Positions 8,640 to 17,447 of a stretch of 64,000 bases of DNA are shown piece after piece; the first letter of the stretch is position 1, and each line of letters starts with the position of its first letter. The stretch comes from an uncultured Actinomycetes bacterium (GTDB lineage: Bacteria; Actinomycetota; Acidimicrobiia; Acidimicrobiales; RAAP-2): positions 81,085 to 145,084 of the forward strand of contig CAIYAP010000005.1 in NCBI GenBank assembly GCA_903924205.1, written 5' to 3'. The position numbers and the translations under genes are program-made. Under the pieces are notes generated by a model. It searched no databases. It saw nothing but the letters and a program-made list of their open reading frames with translations, and was not told the origin of the DNA.

Positions 8640-11600
8640 CTAGATGACGAGATGCGTCGATCCTGAATTGATGATGGGAATTGCCCCCGCCACCGAGAGG
8701 CTGTACGCCCCCGTCAGACCGACGAGGGGAGCCAATGGGCGCTGGATGGTGAGTGAGACCCCGCTCGCCACCACGAGCGATCCGGACTGAATGACCAACA
8801 CGTCTGCGGCAGTGGTTCCAGGGACCAGTCCCACGAGACCGCTGCTGTAGTGGGTGGGGATGGCGGTCGTCAGGGTTGCGCGAAGTGATCCGGCGAGCGT
8901 CGTGAGGTCCACCGAGAACACGCTCACGCGCGAGCTCGTGGGCAGGGCCACGGTAAGAGTGTTTCCCATGGCGAGCACCGCCGCAGTACCCGTCGTGCTC
9001 GCGGGGGCGGCACCGATGACGACTTGACGCCAGTTTCCGGCGCTCCACACGTCCAGCACCGTCGCGGTCGCGGTGCGAGTCGCCACGATGACCCGCGACC
9101 CCACGGTGATCGCGGAGGGTGCGCCAGTGATGGCTGTGGCCTTGATACTGCTCGTGACGTCGCGCACCGTACCCACGAGACCACTGGCGGTGAGGGTCGC
9201 GGTCATGAGGTGATTCGCGGATGTTCGCCAGGTCACCAGCCACTGCCCGGTGGTCGGTAAGGGGCTGATGGTGGGCACGCCCATGAGATCCATGGGCTGC
9301 TTGGTGGTGGCGGTGATATTGATCACGCGAGGTGAGGTGGTGGCATTTATGTCCACCACCACGCTGCCACCGGCATTGATGGCCACCGAGCAGGTTGCCG
9401 CGCAACCGAGTGCGGGACTCACATTGCTCGTGGGCAGGTGCTGCGAACTCGTGAGATCAATGGTGACGCTGCCCGAGGCCGTCGACACGAAGACGTGACC
9501 TGCAGCTCCTCGACCCGCGATGTAGAGCGTGCCGTTGCTGCTCAGGGCATCAACGGCCGGAAGATATGACAAGAGTCGAGCGAGGCCCAACGACGCCGAC
9601 ATGGGAGTGGGGAAAGGCGAGGTCGCGGTCAGTGACGTGCTGCCGAGAGTCACACTTCCCAGCTGGATGCTGAGAGTAAAGCTGCCGGCCTGGGTGGGAC
9701 TCACGGTAAAGGTCGTGGTGCCACTGCGTGTCACTGAGCTCACCGCCAGACCAGAAGCGGGCGAGCTGGTGAGTACCGGTGCCGTGGCGGTCACCACCGT
9801 GCCGTCGATGGTCCGTGGTGTGACCGTCACGGTGAGGGGGGCGCCATCTACCGACGTCACCGATGTCGACGCACTCACGCTGGAGGTGCTCGCGACGGCG
9901 ATCGCCTCACCCACCGTGATGGTTGAGGTCGAGATCGTGCGACCGGCCACAACCACGCTGAGTTGATAGCTACCGACTTGGGTGCCGGAGAGTGCGAAGG
10001 TGCTGCTGCCCGCGCCCACCGCGGTGGCGCCACCGACGAGCAGTCCCGTGGCGGGCAACACCTCGACGGACGGCGTGACGTCGGTCATCAGCACGTTGGC
10101 AAAATTGCGCGCGGTCACGGTGAGTATTCCGGGAGCGCCATGCACGGTCACGCTGCGGGGAGCGCTCACTGTGGAGTTAGTGGCTGAGGCGACCAGCGGG
10201 CAGATGGCGTTATAGAAAGTGGCTGGATCAATCGTCCCGAGTCCCGACGCGGGGTCATAGCCCACGGTGGCGTCATATGCCCCGAGACCCAGTGTGTCGT
10301 TATTTCCACTAGTGATATCGATGAGTCCGCTGCCGGCCGTATTCATGGCATATAGCTGCGGGTTGAGGTTGCCGAAGCCGGTGCTCACACCGCAGTTTTG
10401 ACTCGCGACTGCAACGATCGACGCCACGAGTGGCGATCCAATCGACGTGCCACCGATGCCACCCCACGATCCTTGGTAGCGAAAGAGGAAACCGCGGCTC
10501 GGGTCACCCACCACGGAGATATCGGGAACTGCTCGACAGGTCTGATTACCACCTGGTCCACAAGTCGTCGGACTGAGCGAGAGGGCGCCGGACGCCACGA
10601 GTGCAGTGCGTTGCCAAGAGGGAGTCGCGAATGTCTGAGAGAAGCCACCACCGCTACCCACGGAGGTGCCAATACCGTCATTCCACACCGACGCCGAGAA
10701 GGGCGAGAAGCTCGTCACACTGAGTCCCCCAATACCGGTCACGGTGGGCTGGCCGGCGGGGTCGTCGACCGCCAGCACCGAGGTGGCGAAAGAGTTCGAG
10801 GGGTCGTAGCAGTCCGCGGATCCCGAGTCACCAGAGGCCGCAATGAGCGACTGGCCCTGGGCCACCATCTGCTGGAAGATGGGCGCCTCGGCACTCTGAT
10901 CGATTTGGCTCTCGCAAATGCCCCACGATGAACTGATGATGGACGCACTGTCGTCGGCCGCCATTTGAGCAAAAACGTCGGTGGGTCCCACATCGTTGTT
11001 TGGTCCGAGATACACGATGACGTGGGCGCCGGGACTCATGGCAATAATTTCCTGGAGGTCGAGGGTGGGCTCAGAACCGCTTGCGGGATCAAAAGGCCCG
11101 GCTCCGCCATCGACGGTGACAGTGGAGATGGTGGGCGTGATGCCAAAGCACGTGGCGTACGCGTTGATGTCGGAACTTCGATACGCCGCTAACTCGTAGA
11201 GGGCGATCGTTTGTCCGGCACCGGTATTACCCGCGGCCCACTGCGCCGTGAGGCCGTACCCCGCCGCTTCGGCTTGCGGTGACCAGGCGTTACCACCTTG
11301 GATAGTGGGTTGCGCGCCGCTGCACCCACTCGTCACGGTGGGCACCGCGTGCGCGACGAGTGAGTTGTGAACGCGCTCACCACTAATACCGGTGACGGCG
11401 GCGACGACTCGGCCGAGAGATTGCGGCACGCTGGCCGCCGTGCTCACCAGGGTTTGCCAGTGGGACCCCAGGTGGCGCATCACGAAGTGGGTGTCAAGAG
11501 CACGTGCCACGTCTCCGACTTGACCGCGCGCCGAGACGACGAGACCGCCGTCGCGAGGAGCCCCCACCGTCACGTGATAAGCCGCGAAGTAGTCCCGCAC

Positions 11601-11903
11601 CGCGGCGAGAGCGCTCGCTGACGGAGCGAAGCGTTGCGCGAATTGACCGCGAGCCAAGAAGTGTCGGTAGTTTGCCGACGACGGATTGTTCACACCGTCA
11701 ACCAGGGCCGTGAGTTCATCGGGGTGCGAGGGTCGCAGAACGACATTGATGGCGAGGTCACCGGTGGCCGGGCGAGACTGAGGATCGCTCACGAGGGGAG
11801 AGGCCACCACGACGCGTGGCTCACTGGCACCCGCTGACCAGCTGGGTACCACCATCGTGACGATGAGCCCGCAACTTGCAAGGAAGAGGCGGCTAGTTCT
11901 CAT
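8640..11903 (-). CDS. Secreted S53 serine-carboxyl peptidase (sedolisin/kumamolisin type)
   Basis: This is an extracellular endopeptidase of the S53 family, usually acid-active. A signal peptide (to about residue 26) is followed by a pro-kumamolisin activation domain (about 45-180). The catalytic core runs to about 565, with the Glu/Asp pair in SEPTLD (E278, D282), the oxyanion-site Asp in ASGDSG (D359) and the Ser nucleophile in GGTSIGSP (S487). The spacing matches the family. DITSGNND and GYDPASGLG near 530-555 resemble the calcium site. About 520 further residues carry Ig-like Ser/Thr/Val-rich repeats and a propeller-like tail similar in style to the next protein. The ATG at 11903 follows a -10 box by 6 nt. 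Confidence 0.93.
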   Translation of the reverse strand: MRTSRLFLASCGLIVTMVVPSWSAGASEPRVVVASPLVSDPQSRPATGDLAINVVLRPSHPDELTALVDGVNNPSSANYRHFLARGQFAQRFAPSASALAAVRDYFAAYHVTVGAPRDGGLVVSARGQVGDVARALDTHFVMRHLGSHWQTLVSTAASVPQSLGRVVAAVTGISGERVHNSLVAHAVPTVTSGCSGAQPTIQGGNAWSPQAEAAGYGLTAQWAAGNTGAGQTIALYELAAYRSSDINAYATCFGITPTISTVTVDGGAGPFDPASGSEPTLDLQEIIAMSPGAHVIVYLGPNNDVGPTDVFAQMAADDSASIISSSWGICESQIDQSAEAPIFQQMVAQGQSLIAASGDSGSADCYDPSNSFATSVLAVDDPAGQPTVTGIGGLSVTSFSPFSASVWNDGIGTSVGSGGGFSQTFATPSWQRTALVASGALSLSPTTCGPGGNQTCRAVPDISVVGDPSRGFLFRYQGSWGGIGGTSIGSPLVASIVAVASQNCGVSTGFGNLNPQLYAMNTAGSGLIDITSGNNDTLGLGAYDATVGYDPASGLGTIDPATFYNAICPLVASATNSTVSAPRSVTVHGAPGILTVTARNFANVLMTDVTPSVEVLPATGLLVGGATAVGAGSSTFALSGTQVGSYQLSVVVAGRTISTSTITVGEAIAVASTSSVSASTSVTSVDGAPLTVTVTPRTIDGTVVTATAPVLTSSPASGLAVSSVTRSGTTTFTVSPTQAGSFTLSIQLGSVTLGSTSLTATSPFPTPMSASLGLARLLSYLPAVDALSSNGTLYIAGRGAAGHVFVSTASGSVTIDLTSSQHLPTSNVSPALGCAATCSVAINAGGSVVVDINATTSPRVINITATTKQPMDLMGVPTISPLPTTGQWLVTWRTSANHLMTATLTASGLVGTVRDVTSSIKATAITGAPSAITVGSRVIVATRTATATVLDVWSAGNWRQVVIGAAPASTTGTAAVLAMGNTLTVALPTSSRVSVFSVDLTTLAGSLRATLTTAIPTHYSSGLVGLVPGTTAADVLVIQSGSLVVASGVSLTIQRPLAPLVGLTGAYSLSVAGAIPIINSGSTHLVI

Positions 11904-11909
11904 AACGCC

Positions 11910-11915
11910 ACTCTA
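11910..11915 (-). promoter_or_regulatory. Putative leaderless -10 box (TAGAGT) of the S53 peptidase gene
   Basis: On the reverse strand, CGTAGAGT has its -10 core ending exactly 6 nt before the ATG at 11903, with no Shine-Dalgarno sequence. The same CGTAGAGT plus 6 nt arrangement precedes the TauE-like gene. The upstream GGGCTTCGTA is shared with the leader of the gene at 6373-8616. Confidence 0.5.
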
Positions 11916-11946
11916 CGAAGCCCTCTTGACCTCGCGGTAGTCGCCC

Positions 11947-12438
11947 TTAGGGCGTCGAGCGTAAACGACGCGAAATATCCGCGCAGTCGAGGCACACCGA
12001 CTCGGGCACGAGACCCACCTTCATCAACTGGGCAAACATCCAGCACCCCAGGCAGAATCCCGCAAAGGCTTCGAGTGAGGCGGCGAAAATGAGCGCGAGG
12101 AGCACCCATCGGCCGGCACCCCAGCCCGCCGTCACGGTCACGATGCTGGCCGCCGCGGAGACGACGAGACCGACCGCTTGGGCGAAACGCTTGGGTGGAC
12201 CGGCAACGAACGTGGCGTGTGCCTCCAGGCGCGGAGCCACGAGCCGCGTCGCAATCTGGCCCAAAGGAGAAAAGCGGGGACCGCTGGCCACGCGCGCGGC
12301 GAAACCCAGCGTGAGGGGAATGAGGATCCAGCTCCAATTGGTCACAAGAGCAATCACGCTCATGAGGACGACCCCCGTCGCGACGCTGCGGGCGGCGACT
12401 TCATTGACCGGATTGGGAAAGGTAAAGAACCGACGCAT
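11947..12438 (-). CDS. DUF4395 family membrane protein
   Basis: This 163-residue membrane protein of the DUF4395 family has unknown role. It carries the family's N-terminal FPNPVNEVAARS and about four hydrophobic segments. Cysteines occur in GFCLGCWMF and CLDCAD near the C-terminus. The CxxC pairs would suit a redox or metal role and some DUF4395 proteins occur beside thioredoxin-like or sulfur genes, which I cite only as background. The next gene upstream on the same strand is a TauE/SafE-type transporter, which would fit sulfur handling. The ATG at 12438 follows a TAGGAT box by 6 nt, so it probably has its own leaderless promoter. Confidence 0.85.
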   Translation of the reverse strand: MRRFFTFPNPVNEVAARSVATGVVLMSVIALVTNWSWILIPLTLGFAARVASGPRFSPLGQIATRLVAPRLEAHATFVAGPPKRFAQAVGLVVSAAASIVTVTAGWGAGRWVLLALIFAASLEAFAGFCLGCWMFAQLMKVGLVPESVCLDCADISRRLRSTP

Positions 12439-12444
12439 GGCCTA

Positions 12445-12474
12445 ATCCTACCACTTCACTAGAAATAGTGGTAG
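12445..12474 (-). promoter_or_regulatory. -10 box (TAGGAT) overlapped by an 8-bp inverted repeat
   Basis: The arms CTACCACT (12448-12455) and AGTGGTAG (12467-12474) are perfect. The reverse-strand -10 core TAGGAT (12450-12445) overlaps one arm and ends 6 nt before the DUF4395 ATG. The repeat could be an operator for that gene or a weak terminator of the TauE-like gene. No U-tract follows, which argues against a terminator. Confidence 0.4.
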
Positions 12475-12479
12475 TCGGC

Positions 12480-13247
12480 CTATGCGACGAGCAGGCGCAC
12501 CACAGTGGCGAGGCCCGTCGCCACAATGAGACCCCGCACGACCTTCACCGAAAGGCGCTGAATCAACAGGGTCCCGAGAATGCCACCGATCAGAGTGCCG
12601 ATGAGCAGGCAACCGACGGCCGAGCCCACGAGGTGGCCGCGGAGGGAGAAGATGATGGCGGCCGTGCCGTTCATGATGATCGAGATGGCCGATCGCAAGC
12701 CTTGATACGTCGCCATGTCAGCGTCCATCGTCAGTGCGAAAACGGCGAGGAGCAAGATGCCCACGCCGGCACCGAAATATCCGCCATAAATCGCGATGGC
12801 AAAGTTGCCGAGCTGTAGCGCCGCCTTGCGCTGACCGTGGGTGGTGCGGTGGGCCAATCGGCTGGTCAGCTGCGGGGCGAGCGCGAAGAGTACGGTCCCC
12901 GCCAAGATGAGCCAGGGCACGAGGGCGCGAAACGCAGCGGAACTGGAATGCAGCAAAATCTCAGTGCCGAGGGCGACGCCGAGGATGGAGCCCGGAATCA
13001 ATTCGGCAATCGCCCGGCCCTGACTGACGAGTTGACGCCGAAATCCACCCAGGCCCCCGGTGTACGAGGCGACGACACCCACCGATGAGGTGACATTGGC
13101 TTGCAGAGCGGGGATGCCGGCCGCCAGCAGCGTGGGGAAAGTGATGAACGTTCCCCCGCCCGCGATGCCGTTACTGATGCCCGCCGCGACTCCTGCGACG
13201 AGGTACGCGATGATGCGGCCGGGTGAGTTCAGATTGACCGCGAGCAT
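12480..13247 (-). CDS. TauE/SafE (TSUP) family membrane transporter
   Basis: This is a 255-residue permease of the TSUP (TauE/SafE) family, which exports or imports sulfite, sulfonates or other organic anions. The N-terminal half has the family's GISNGIAGGGTFITFPTLL segment, and the second half repeats it in degenerate form (YGGYFGAGVGILLLA). I count about eight hydrophobic spans, the usual size. The ATG at 13247 lies 6 nt downstream of a TAGAGT box. It precedes the DUF4395 gene with a 41-nt gap. The substrate cannot be told from sequence; sulfur compounds are a guess from family context. Confidence 0.9.
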   Translation of the reverse strand: MLAVNLNSPGRIIAYLVAGVAAGISNGIAGGGTFITFPTLLAAGIPALQANVTSSVGVVASYTGGLGGFRRQLVSQGRAIAELIPGSILGVALGTEILLHSSSAAFRALVPWLILAGTVLFALAPQLTSRLAHRTTHGQRKAALQLGNFAIAIYGGYFGAGVGILLLAVFALTMDADMATYQGLRSAISIIMNGTAAIIFSLRGHLVGSAVGCLLIGTLIGGILGTLLIQRLSVKVVRGLIVATGLATVVRLLVA

Positions 13248-13253
13248 TTCATT

Positions 13254-13259
13254 ACTCTA
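13254..13259 (-). promoter_or_regulatory. Putative leaderless -10 box (TAGAGT) of the TSUP gene
   Basis: CGTAGAGT on the reverse strand ends 6 nt before the ATG at 13247. There is no Shine-Dalgarno sequence in between. Confidence 0.45.
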
Positions 13260-13322
13260 CGGAGGTGCCCTTCACCCCCCGGCCAACTCTCGCCCATCCC
13301 TCAACGTGCTCTCGGTGCTTTG

Positions 13323-13328
13323 TACCGT
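13323..13328 (+). promoter_or_regulatory. Putative leaderless -10 box (TACCGT) of the NUDIX gene
   Basis: TACCGT ends 7 nt before the GTG at 13336 and 16 nt before the ATG at 13345. This favours the GTG as the true start. Confidence 0.35.
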
Positions 13329-13335
13329 GGGCGGC

Positions 13336-13791
13336 GTGACTCTCATGACTGGTGAACTTCTCGTTCCTGACGATGCCCCGACCGACCTCATTCGTGCGGC
13401 GGGTGGGGTGATTCTTCGTCGCAGCTCGAACGGGCTCGAAGTCGCGTGTATCTATCGCGAGTCACGCAAGGACTGGACGTTTCCGAAGGGCAAGCTCGAC
13501 GAGGATGAAACCTTCGAGCAGGCCGCGCTTCGCGAAGTGTGGGAAGAGACCGGTCTCACCTGCGAGATTGTCCGTTTCATCGGCACCACGAATTACACCC
13601 ACCGCAAGGGTCGTCCGAAAATCGTCGCGTACTACCTCATGACGCCACTACGTGGTGAGTTTGAGAAGAACGACGAAGTCGATGAACTGCGCTGGGTGGA
13701 TGTCAACGATGTCGCGCCGCGTCTCACCTGGGATCGTGACCGAGAGCTCTTCGAGCTCCTGCTCGCGGGTCCCGACTTGTCGCTGATTTAG
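13336..13791 (+). CDS. NUDIX hydrolase
   Basis: This NUDIX hydrolase cleaves a nucleoside diphosphate linked to another group; the substrate is unknown. The NUDIX box GKLDEDETFEQAALREVWEE plus TGL matches the GX5EX7REUXEEXGU signature exactly. The track ORF begins at 13060, but that part overlaps the divergent TSUP gene. I chose GTG 13336 (151 aa) because a -10 box lies 7 nt upstream; ATG 13345 (148 aa) is the alternative. The WTFPKGKL segment before the box resembles the MutT/Ap4A pyrophosphohydrolase type. The stop overlaps that of the convergent ABC ATPase gene by 4 nt. Confidence 0.9.
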   Translation: MTLMTGELLVPDDAPTDLIRAAGGVILRRSSNGLEVACIYRESRKDWTFPKGKLDEDETFEQAALREVWEETGLTCEIVRFIGTTNYTHRKGRPKIVAYYLMTPLRGEFEKNDEVDELRWVDVNDVAPRLTWDRDRELFELLLAGPDLSLI

Positions 13792-14519
13792 TTCACGCGC
13801 GACAAGAACGCCGCGGTGGCCGCTTCGCGCGGCTGATCAAAAATCTGCGATGGCGTGCCGCTTTCGACGATCTCACCATTGTGCAAAAAGACGACTCGGT
13901 CAGCCACATTGCGCGCGAAGTTCATTTCGTGCGTGGCGATGAGCATGGTGGTGCCACCACGTGCGAGATCGGTGAGCAAGTCGAGTACTTCGCCCACCAA
14001 GGTGGGGTCAAGAGCACTGGTGACTTCATCGAGCAAGAGCACGTCAGGCTTCATCGCCAACGAGCGCACTATGGCCACTCGCTGCTGCTGACCACCGGAG
14101 AGTCGGTCAGGAAATTCGAGAGCTCGCGGTGCGAGGCCGATGCGCTCGAGAAGCTCCATCGCCTCGACCTTGACCTCGTCACGTGAGCGACCGAGCGCGC
14201 GCACGGGGCCGAGCATCACGTTGTCGAGCACGGAGAGGTGAGGAAAGAGGTTGAAGGCTTGAAAGACGATCGAGATGTGTCGACGCACCAGGTTGGGGTC
14301 GATGCGCGCGTCGGTCAGGCTCTGACCGCGAAACACAATGTCACCCTCATCGATGGTCTCGAGAAGATTGAGGCAACGCAGCAGGGTGGACTTGCCCGAC
14401 CCTGAGGCCCCGATAAGGCACACGACTTCGTGTTCCGCGAGGTCCAGACTGATGCCGCGTAGCACCTCGTGGTCGCCGAAGCGTTTGCGGACGTTCTGAG
14501 CGGAAATCACGGCACTCAT
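13788..14519 (-). CDS. glnQ: Polar amino acid ABC transporter, ATP-binding protein
   Basis: This is the cytoplasmic ATPase of a PAAT-type amino acid importer. Walker A is GASGSGKS (residues 37-44), the ABC signature is LSGGQQQRV, and Walker B is VLLLDEVTSALDP. The 243-residue length and the HEVVCLIGASGSGKST style match GlnQ/HisP proteins. It is the last gene of a three-gene operon (binding protein, permease, ATPase). Its ATG overlaps the permease stop by 4 nt. The symbol names the family; glutamine specificity is not shown. Confidence 0.92.
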   Translation of the reverse strand: MSAVISAQNVRKRFGDHEVLRGISLDLAEHEVVCLIGASGSGKSTLLRCLNLLETIDEGDIVFRGQSLTDARIDPNLVRRHISIVFQAFNLFPHLSVLDNVMLGPVRALGRSRDEVKVEAMELLERIGLAPRALEFPDRLSGGQQQRVAIVRSLAMKPDVLLLDEVTSALDPTLVGEVLDLLTDLARGGTTMLIATHEMNFARNVADRVVFLHNGEIVESGTPSQIFDQPREAATAAFLSRVN

Positions 14520-15409
14520 ACAGTGCCTCCGGCGAGCCGGCGACGTCGGTCCTTGGCGATGAGGTGGTCGGTGTAACGCGTCATCGGGATAGTGAGGGCG
14601 AGAAAGAGCAGAGCGGCCACGGTGTAGCCCGTGTAGTTGAACTCCATGGCGCCAAAGACGTGCGCCGCCTGGTTGGCTTCGACGATGCCCAAAGTGCCGA
14701 CGAGGGCGGTGTCTTTTTGCAGACTGATGAAGTCGTTCAGCAGGGGCGGGACAACATTACGGACGGCCTGCGGCAAAATCACGCGCCGCATGGTCTGCAC
14801 ATCCGATAGTCCTAAAGACCTAGCCGCCATAACCTGCCCGTTCGGCACCGAGTTCATGCCGGCTCGGTATACCTCAGCGACATAAGCGCTGTAGGTGATG
14901 ACCAAGGTGGCGCAGGCGTACGTGATGGGGGTGCGCTGAGATATCCACCCCGCCTGCATTCCGGGAACGCCGTAGCCCACGGCGAACAGCACGAGGATGA
15001 TGGGGATGCCACGAAACACGTCGGTGTAGATAGCGGACGCGACGCGCAGGGGCGCGAGGATAGGCGTGCGACTTAGTCGCAACCATGCCAGACCCAAGCC
15101 GAAAATAAGAACCAGAGCTTCGCACAGCATGAACATCCACACGTTGGTCTCAAAGCAACGAAGGATGGAATACAAGCTGCGGCTGGGGTCACCAGTGAGG
15201 TTGATCCAAAAAGAGTGAGGGTCTAAGAAGAAATGGCGAACGTTGGCGCCGTTCGGGGCTCGCCAGAAAAACCAGATGATGAGGCCGACGATGATGGCCG
15301 ACGACAAGGAGCTCGCCACCGCGGCGCGCCGACCCACAAAGAGTCGGCGACGCCGCGGAGCGAACAAAGATGGCAACGACGCCGGAGCGTCTGAAACCGT
15401 TGTATCCAC
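14516..15409 (-). CDS. Polar amino acid ABC transporter, permease
   Basis: This is the membrane subunit of the importer (297 aa), with about five to six spans. The conserved EAA-like loop of the HisM/GlnP family appears as AARSLGLSDVQTMRRVILPQ, followed by AVRNVVPPLLNDFISLQKDT, which is highly typical. The start is GTG 15409, since no ATG is near, and it lies 3 nt after the binding-protein stop. The N-terminus carries a long cytoplasmic lead with an RRRR cluster before the first span. A single permease gene implies a homodimeric channel. Confidence 0.92.
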   Translation of the reverse strand: MDTTVSDAPASLPSLFAPRRRRLFVGRRAAVASSLSSAIIVGLIIWFFWRAPNGANVRHFFLDPHSFWINLTGDPSRSLYSILRCFETNVWMFMLCEALVLIFGLGLAWLRLSRTPILAPLRVASAIYTDVFRGIPIILVLFAVGYGVPGMQAGWISQRTPITYACATLVITYSAYVAEVYRAGMNSVPNGQVMAARSLGLSDVQTMRRVILPQAVRNVVPPLLNDFISLQKDTALVGTLGIVEANQAAHVFGAMEFNYTGYTVAALLFLALTIPMTRYTDHLIAKDRRRRLAGGTV

Positions 15410-15412
15410 TCG

Positions 15413-16312
15413 TTAGGGCTGGATAGGGGTCAGCTTCGGCACCTTGTTGTAGATGCCGAGGTACTGACTCTGCAGGGACTTGATGGTGCCCTTGGTGGTC
15501 AAGTCGGCAATTGCCGCGTTGACACAACCGACCAACGTGTTGCCCTTTTCAAAGAGCAAGCCGTAGTGCTCACCGGCCGTCGGGAACTGTCCGACTTGGG
15601 TGGCAATGGTCTTGTTCTTCGAGTTGACAATCTGCGCGGCTGCCATGTACTGGCCCGTGGGGGTGTCCACGACAATCGCGTCAACCTGTCCAGCGGTCAA
15701 AGCGGCAACGGCTTCGTCCAAGGTGTTGTACACGTGGACTTGCTTTGTCGGCTTGATGTGGTTGTTGATGTAGTCCAGTCCGGTCGTGCCGATCTGGTCT
15801 CCATAGGTGTAATTCTTGAGGTCAGTGGCGCTGTGGTGCTTGACGATGGCGTTCGTCTTCAAGGCCACAATCGACTGCTGAACGTTGTAGTAGCTGTTCG
15901 AGAAGTCAACCACCTGCGCACGGTCCGCTGTCACCGAGATTTCGTTGATGTCGAAATCGAAGTTCTTGGAACCGGGGGCAAAGCTGCTGTCAAAAGCTTC
16001 AGCTGTCCACTTGACATTCTTGGAAGTGATGCCGAGGTCCTTCGCGATGGCGTACGCGAGGGCTGACTCGTAACCCTTTCCGGTGCTCGGGTTGCCATTG
16101 GCACCAAACCAGGGCTGGTACAGCCCATTGTTAATGTCGGAAGCAACGGTCAACTTGCCCGCGGAAACGAGCGGAAGGTGACCGGACTTGAATGACGCCT
16201 GGCACTGCGCGATGGCCGTCGTCGCCGTGGCGGAACCGGTCGAAACGACCAATCCTGACAAGACGAGGGCGGATCCGGCAGCGAGGGTCGTCAGTGACTT
16301 AAGTCCACGCAT
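15413..16312 (-). CDS. Polar amino acid ABC transporter, substrate-binding protein
   Basis: This is a secreted solute-binding protein of family 3 (SBP_bac_3), 299 aa. It has a signal peptide ending near residue 32 (SATATT). The fold motifs are GYESALAYAIAKDLG, the ITADR-type segment ISVTADRAQVVDFSNSYY, and DAIVVDTPTGQY. I see no convincing lipobox, so anchoring is unclear. A good AAGGAG site lies 6 nt before the ATG at 16312, unlike the leaderless genes nearby. First gene of the importer operon, divergent from the SGNH hydrolase gene. The ligand is probably a polar amino acid, inferred from family. Confidence 0.92.
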   Translation of the reverse strand: MRGLKSLTTLAAGSALVLSGLVVSTGSATATTAIAQCQASFKSGHLPLVSAGKLTVASDINNGLYQPWFGANGNPSTGKGYESALAYAIAKDLGITSKNVKWTAEAFDSSFAPGSKNFDFDINEISVTADRAQVVDFSNSYYNVQQSIVALKTNAIVKHHSATDLKNYTYGDQIGTTGLDYINNHIKPTKQVHVYNTLDEAVAALTAGQVDAIVVDTPTGQYMAAAQIVNSKNKTIATQVGQFPTAGEHYGLLFEKGNTLVGCVNAAIADLTTKGTIKSLQSQYLGIYNKVPKLTPIQP

Positions 16313-16471
16313 GGATTCTCCTTATGGATGTGGTCGGCTTGTTCCTCCCACGAGCGGAATCCTATAGGGGGCAGGGGTGTGACGTTTCTGCGACGTGTTC
16401 GCATTACGAGCGGCTAGTCAATAGGCTGAATCTGTTGCCGTCAACGCTGACGGCTCGTTAAGGGGATGCAA

Positions 16472-17374
16472 ATGAAAATGTCACTTCGACGCATCGTCAT
16501 GGCTGGCGCCCTGCTCGGCACCGCCGCCATGTCGGTTACTTCGGCTGGTGCGGCGACGGCCCACAAAGCCAAGGCGCCTATGTACTACGTCGCGCTCGGC
16601 GACAGCTACGCCATGGGATACCAGCCGGGGTTCTCGGACACCTCCGAGACCGTTCACGGCTACGTCCAGCAGCTGCCGGCCCTCGTGAAAGCCAAGACCA
16701 AACTGATCGTGGAGAACTTCGGCTGCGGTGGCGCCACCTCCACATCGATTTTGCAGCAAGAGGGCTGCAATCCGCTCGCCACTCCGCTCGGCGGACCGAC
16801 CTACCCGACCCAGACGCAGGAGCAGGCGGCCATTGCCTTCATCAACGCGCACCACGGTCAGATTGGTTTGATCACTATTTCCATCGGCGGTAACGACTTC
16901 GACGCCTGCGTGAACTCGAACGACGCCATCGGCTGCGTGAGCACCTCCATGCCGCAGATGAAGACCAACATCACGACCCTGGCCAGCGACGTGCGTGCCG
17001 CGGCCGGCCCGACGGTACCGATGATCGCGACCACTTACCCGGACGTCGTTCTCGGTATGTACGTCACGACGCCGCCGAACCCGGGCTTTGCCAACTTGTC
17101 GCTGATTGCGTTCAAGTCCATCATCAACCCCGACATGGTGCAGGCCTACGGTCCCTCCAATGTGGCCTTTATTGACATCACTACCGCGACGGGTGCGTAC
17201 ACACCGCTGAAGAAGTCCACCACTCTTGCGCCCTACGGCAAGATTCCGGTCGCCGTCGCCAACGTCTGCAAGCTCACGTGGTTCTGCGAGCGCAAGGACA
17301 TCCACCCCAAGACCGTGGGTTACACCCTTATCGCCAAATTGGTGGCGAAGCAGTACTTGAAGATGGTGAAGTAA
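16472..17374 (+). CDS. Secreted SGNH/GDSL hydrolase
   Basis: This is an extracellular esterase or lipase-like SGNH hydrolase of about 300 residues. After a signal peptide (to about 30), block I is ALGDSYAMGY with Ser45. Block III is ISIGGNDFDAC and block V is DIHPKTVGY, giving the catalytic Asp and His. Several cysteines (NFGCGGAT, EGCN, DACVN, IGCVS, VCK, WFCERK) suggest disulfides, as in Streptomyces SGNH lipases. Three in-frame ATGs occur at 16466, 16472 and 16478. AAGGGG lies 6 nt before 16472, so I chose that one. A strong terminator follows. Confidence 0.9.
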   Translation: MKMSLRRIVMAGALLGTAAMSVTSAGAATAHKAKAPMYYVALGDSYAMGYQPGFSDTSETVHGYVQQLPALVKAKTKLIVENFGCGGATSTSILQQEGCNPLATPLGGPTYPTQTQEQAAIAFINAHHGQIGLITISIGGNDFDACVNSNDAIGCVSTSMPQMKTNITTLASDVRAAAGPTVPMIATTYPDVVLGMYVTTPPNPGFANLSLIAFKSIINPDMVQAYGPSNVAFIDITTATGAYTPLKKSTTLAPYGKIPVAVANVCKLTWFCERKDIHPKTVGYTLIAKLVAKQYLKMVK

Positions 17375-17394
17375 CTCTCACCTCGCCATCGTGA

Positions 17395-17438
17395 AAAGAG
17401 AACCGCCGGGTGCCGTAGGGCACCCGGCGGTTCTCTTT
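17395..17438. terminator. Bidirectional rho-independent terminator, 20-bp stem
   Basis: A perfect 20-bp inverted repeat (AAAGAGAACCGCCGGGTGCC, loop GTAG, and its complement) lies between the convergent SGNH and acyltransferase genes. The A-rich left end and T-rich right end (TTCTCTTT) allow termination in both directions. Confidence 0.9.
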
Positions 17439-17447
17439 GGTCACGAC

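Noticed and set aside
8617-9405. N-terminal 260 residues of the ORF 6373..9405
   Set aside because: This part lies in another frame of the S53 peptidase gene and reads as an Arg/Gly/His-rich shadow. The signal peptide begins at 8616 or 8610.
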